A stretch of DNA of 5,628 nucleotides from Atribacterota bacterium (GTDB lineage: Bacteria > Atribacterota > Phoenicimicrobiia > Phoenicimicrobiales > Phoenicimicrobiaceae): NCBI GenBank assembly GCA_030668465.1, contig DAOUTX010000080.1:1-5628 (forward strand), read 5' to 3'. The translations under genes and the position numbers were made by a program. The notes beneath the pieces are model-generated. The model was not told the origin of the DNA, did not search any database, and worked only from the letters and a program-made list of their open reading frames with translations. This document shows, piece after piece, positions 5,108 to 5,628 of the stretch. The stretch's first letter is position 1. Every line of letters starts with the position of its first letter.

Positions 5108-5455
5108 ATGATAGGCAATTTACCTTATGTTGCAGTAGTAATATTTATTGGATTAGGAATTTATACTCTCATGTTTAAAAAGAATTTAATTAAAATTGCA
5201 ATTGGTGTTGTTTTAATTGAAAATGGTGTGAATCTATTTTTAATCACTTTAGGGTACAGAAAAGGAGCAATTGCCCCGATTTATACCCAGGCTCCCTCCG
5301 GGCAGGCAATGGTCTTGCCAACTCCTCAAGCATTGACTCTTACCAGTATAGTTATAGGTATCGCAACTACTGCCCTTATATTGTCGGTTGCCATGATGAT
5401 TTATAAACACTATGGGACCTTGGATACGGACGAGGTAAGGAGGTTGAAAGGATGA
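5108..5455 (+). CDS. mrpC: MrpC/MnhC-type subunit (MbhG-like, NuoK homologue)
   Basis: This is a 115-residue membrane protein with three helices (about 5-23, 29-49 and 76-98), homologous to NuoK of complex I. IGVVLIENGVNLFLI (32-46) is the NuoK/MrpC core helix; PTPQALTLTSIVIG (71-84) is the second conserved block and is followed by a run of alternating Ala/Thr/Ile. By eye alignment the Glu of NuoK (IG-x-ELMLN) is Val35 here, and a Glu sits three residues later at 38, as I recall for MbhG-type proteins. The start is one base after the MrpB stop. The stop overlaps the next start as ATGA (5452-5455). Confidence 0.92.
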   Translation: MIGNLPYVAVVIFIGLGIYTLMFKKNLIKIAIGVVLIENGVNLFLITLGYRKGAIAPIYTQAPSGQAMVLPTPQALTLTSIVIGIATTALILSVAMMIYKHYGTLDTDEVRRLKG

Positions 5456-5628
5456 ATCTATCGAACCATATTCCTATATTAATAATAGCTATACCTCTAT
5501 TGGCAGCTTTTTTAGTTCCGCTTATCGGTAGGATAAATAAAAAAGCTACGGGGATTCTTACCACCCTTGCTTTAAGCGTAAGTTTAATTTTGACCATTGC
5601 ATTAGCAGTGAAAATACTAACAGTTAGT
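5452..5628 (+). CDS. mrpD: MrpD/NuoN-type antiporter subunit (MbhH-like), N-terminal 59 residues only
   Basis: The frame is open from ATG 5452 to the window end. AAGGAGG (5437-5443) lies eight bases before the start, which overlaps the MrpC stop as ATGA. The 59 visible residues give a hydrophobic helix (IPILIIAIPLLAAFLVPLIG, about 7-26), a short basic loop (RINKK) and the start of a second helix (GILTTLALSVSLILTIALAV). This is the usual opening of the large MrpD/MbhH antiporter-like subunit, which is about 490-510 residues in relatives. Assignment rests on this pattern and on its position after MrpC, where MrpD/MbhH is always found. None of the catalytic or ion-channel residues are inside the window. 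Confidence 0.82.
   Translation, partial: MNLSNHIPILIIAIPLLAAFLVPLIGRINKKATGILTTLALSVSLILTIALAVKILTVS

Overview
The window reads as an AT-rich bacterial chromosome segment with every gene on the + strand. Bacterial rather than archaeal character is shown by strong Shine-Dalgarno sites (AAGGAGG), a -35/-10 type promoter at 2914-2943 and a class II tRNA-Leu with an encoded CCA end. The gene content (a peptide importer beside a hydrogenase-type Mrp/Mbh membrane module and a nickel chaperone) suggests an anaerobe that ferments peptides or organics and disposes of electrons as H2 or a similar product. Uncultured Atribacterota-like, Thermotogota-like or Firmicutes-like lineages would fit, but the sequence alone does not fix the taxon.

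Layout. (1) 1-2006: the end of a peptide ABC transporter operon, with its two ATPases, DppD/OppD-like (start cut off by the window edge) and DppF/OppF-like (TTG start, complete). (2) 2007-2546: a largely non-coding stretch of about 540 bases. It holds tRNA-Leu(GAG), a perfect 14-bp hairpin just after it, two inverted arrays of a degenerate 8-bp repeat, a three-copy 7-bp repeat between the arrays, and a 13-bp direct repeat upstream of the tRNA. (3) 2547-2888: hypA, a [NiFe]-hydrogenase nickel-insertion protein. (4) 2914-5628: a promoter followed by a tightly packed operon whose order is MrpE, MrpF, MrpG, MbhD (DUF4040), MbhE, MrpB, MrpC, MrpD (the last cut off at the window end). Most junctions are ATGA or TAATG overlaps.

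How the parts work together. The order from 2979 on is, from memory, that of mbhA-B-C-D-E-F-G-H in the membrane-bound hydrogenase of Thermococcales. The C-terminal part of the large MrpA subunit occurs as two small proteins (MbhD and MbhE), and no large MrpA precedes the set. This points to an Mrp-type ion-translocating module that belongs to a respiratory complex (group 4 [NiFe]-hydrogenase or a relative such as MBS or a formate dehydrogenase version) rather than a stand-alone Na+/H+ antiporter. The neighbouring hypA favours a nickel hydrogenase, but the catalytic subunits, if present, lie beyond the window, so this remains an inference. Nothing in the protein-coding part looks like a new system. 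The least explained sequence is the repeat-rich intergenic region 2270-2529.
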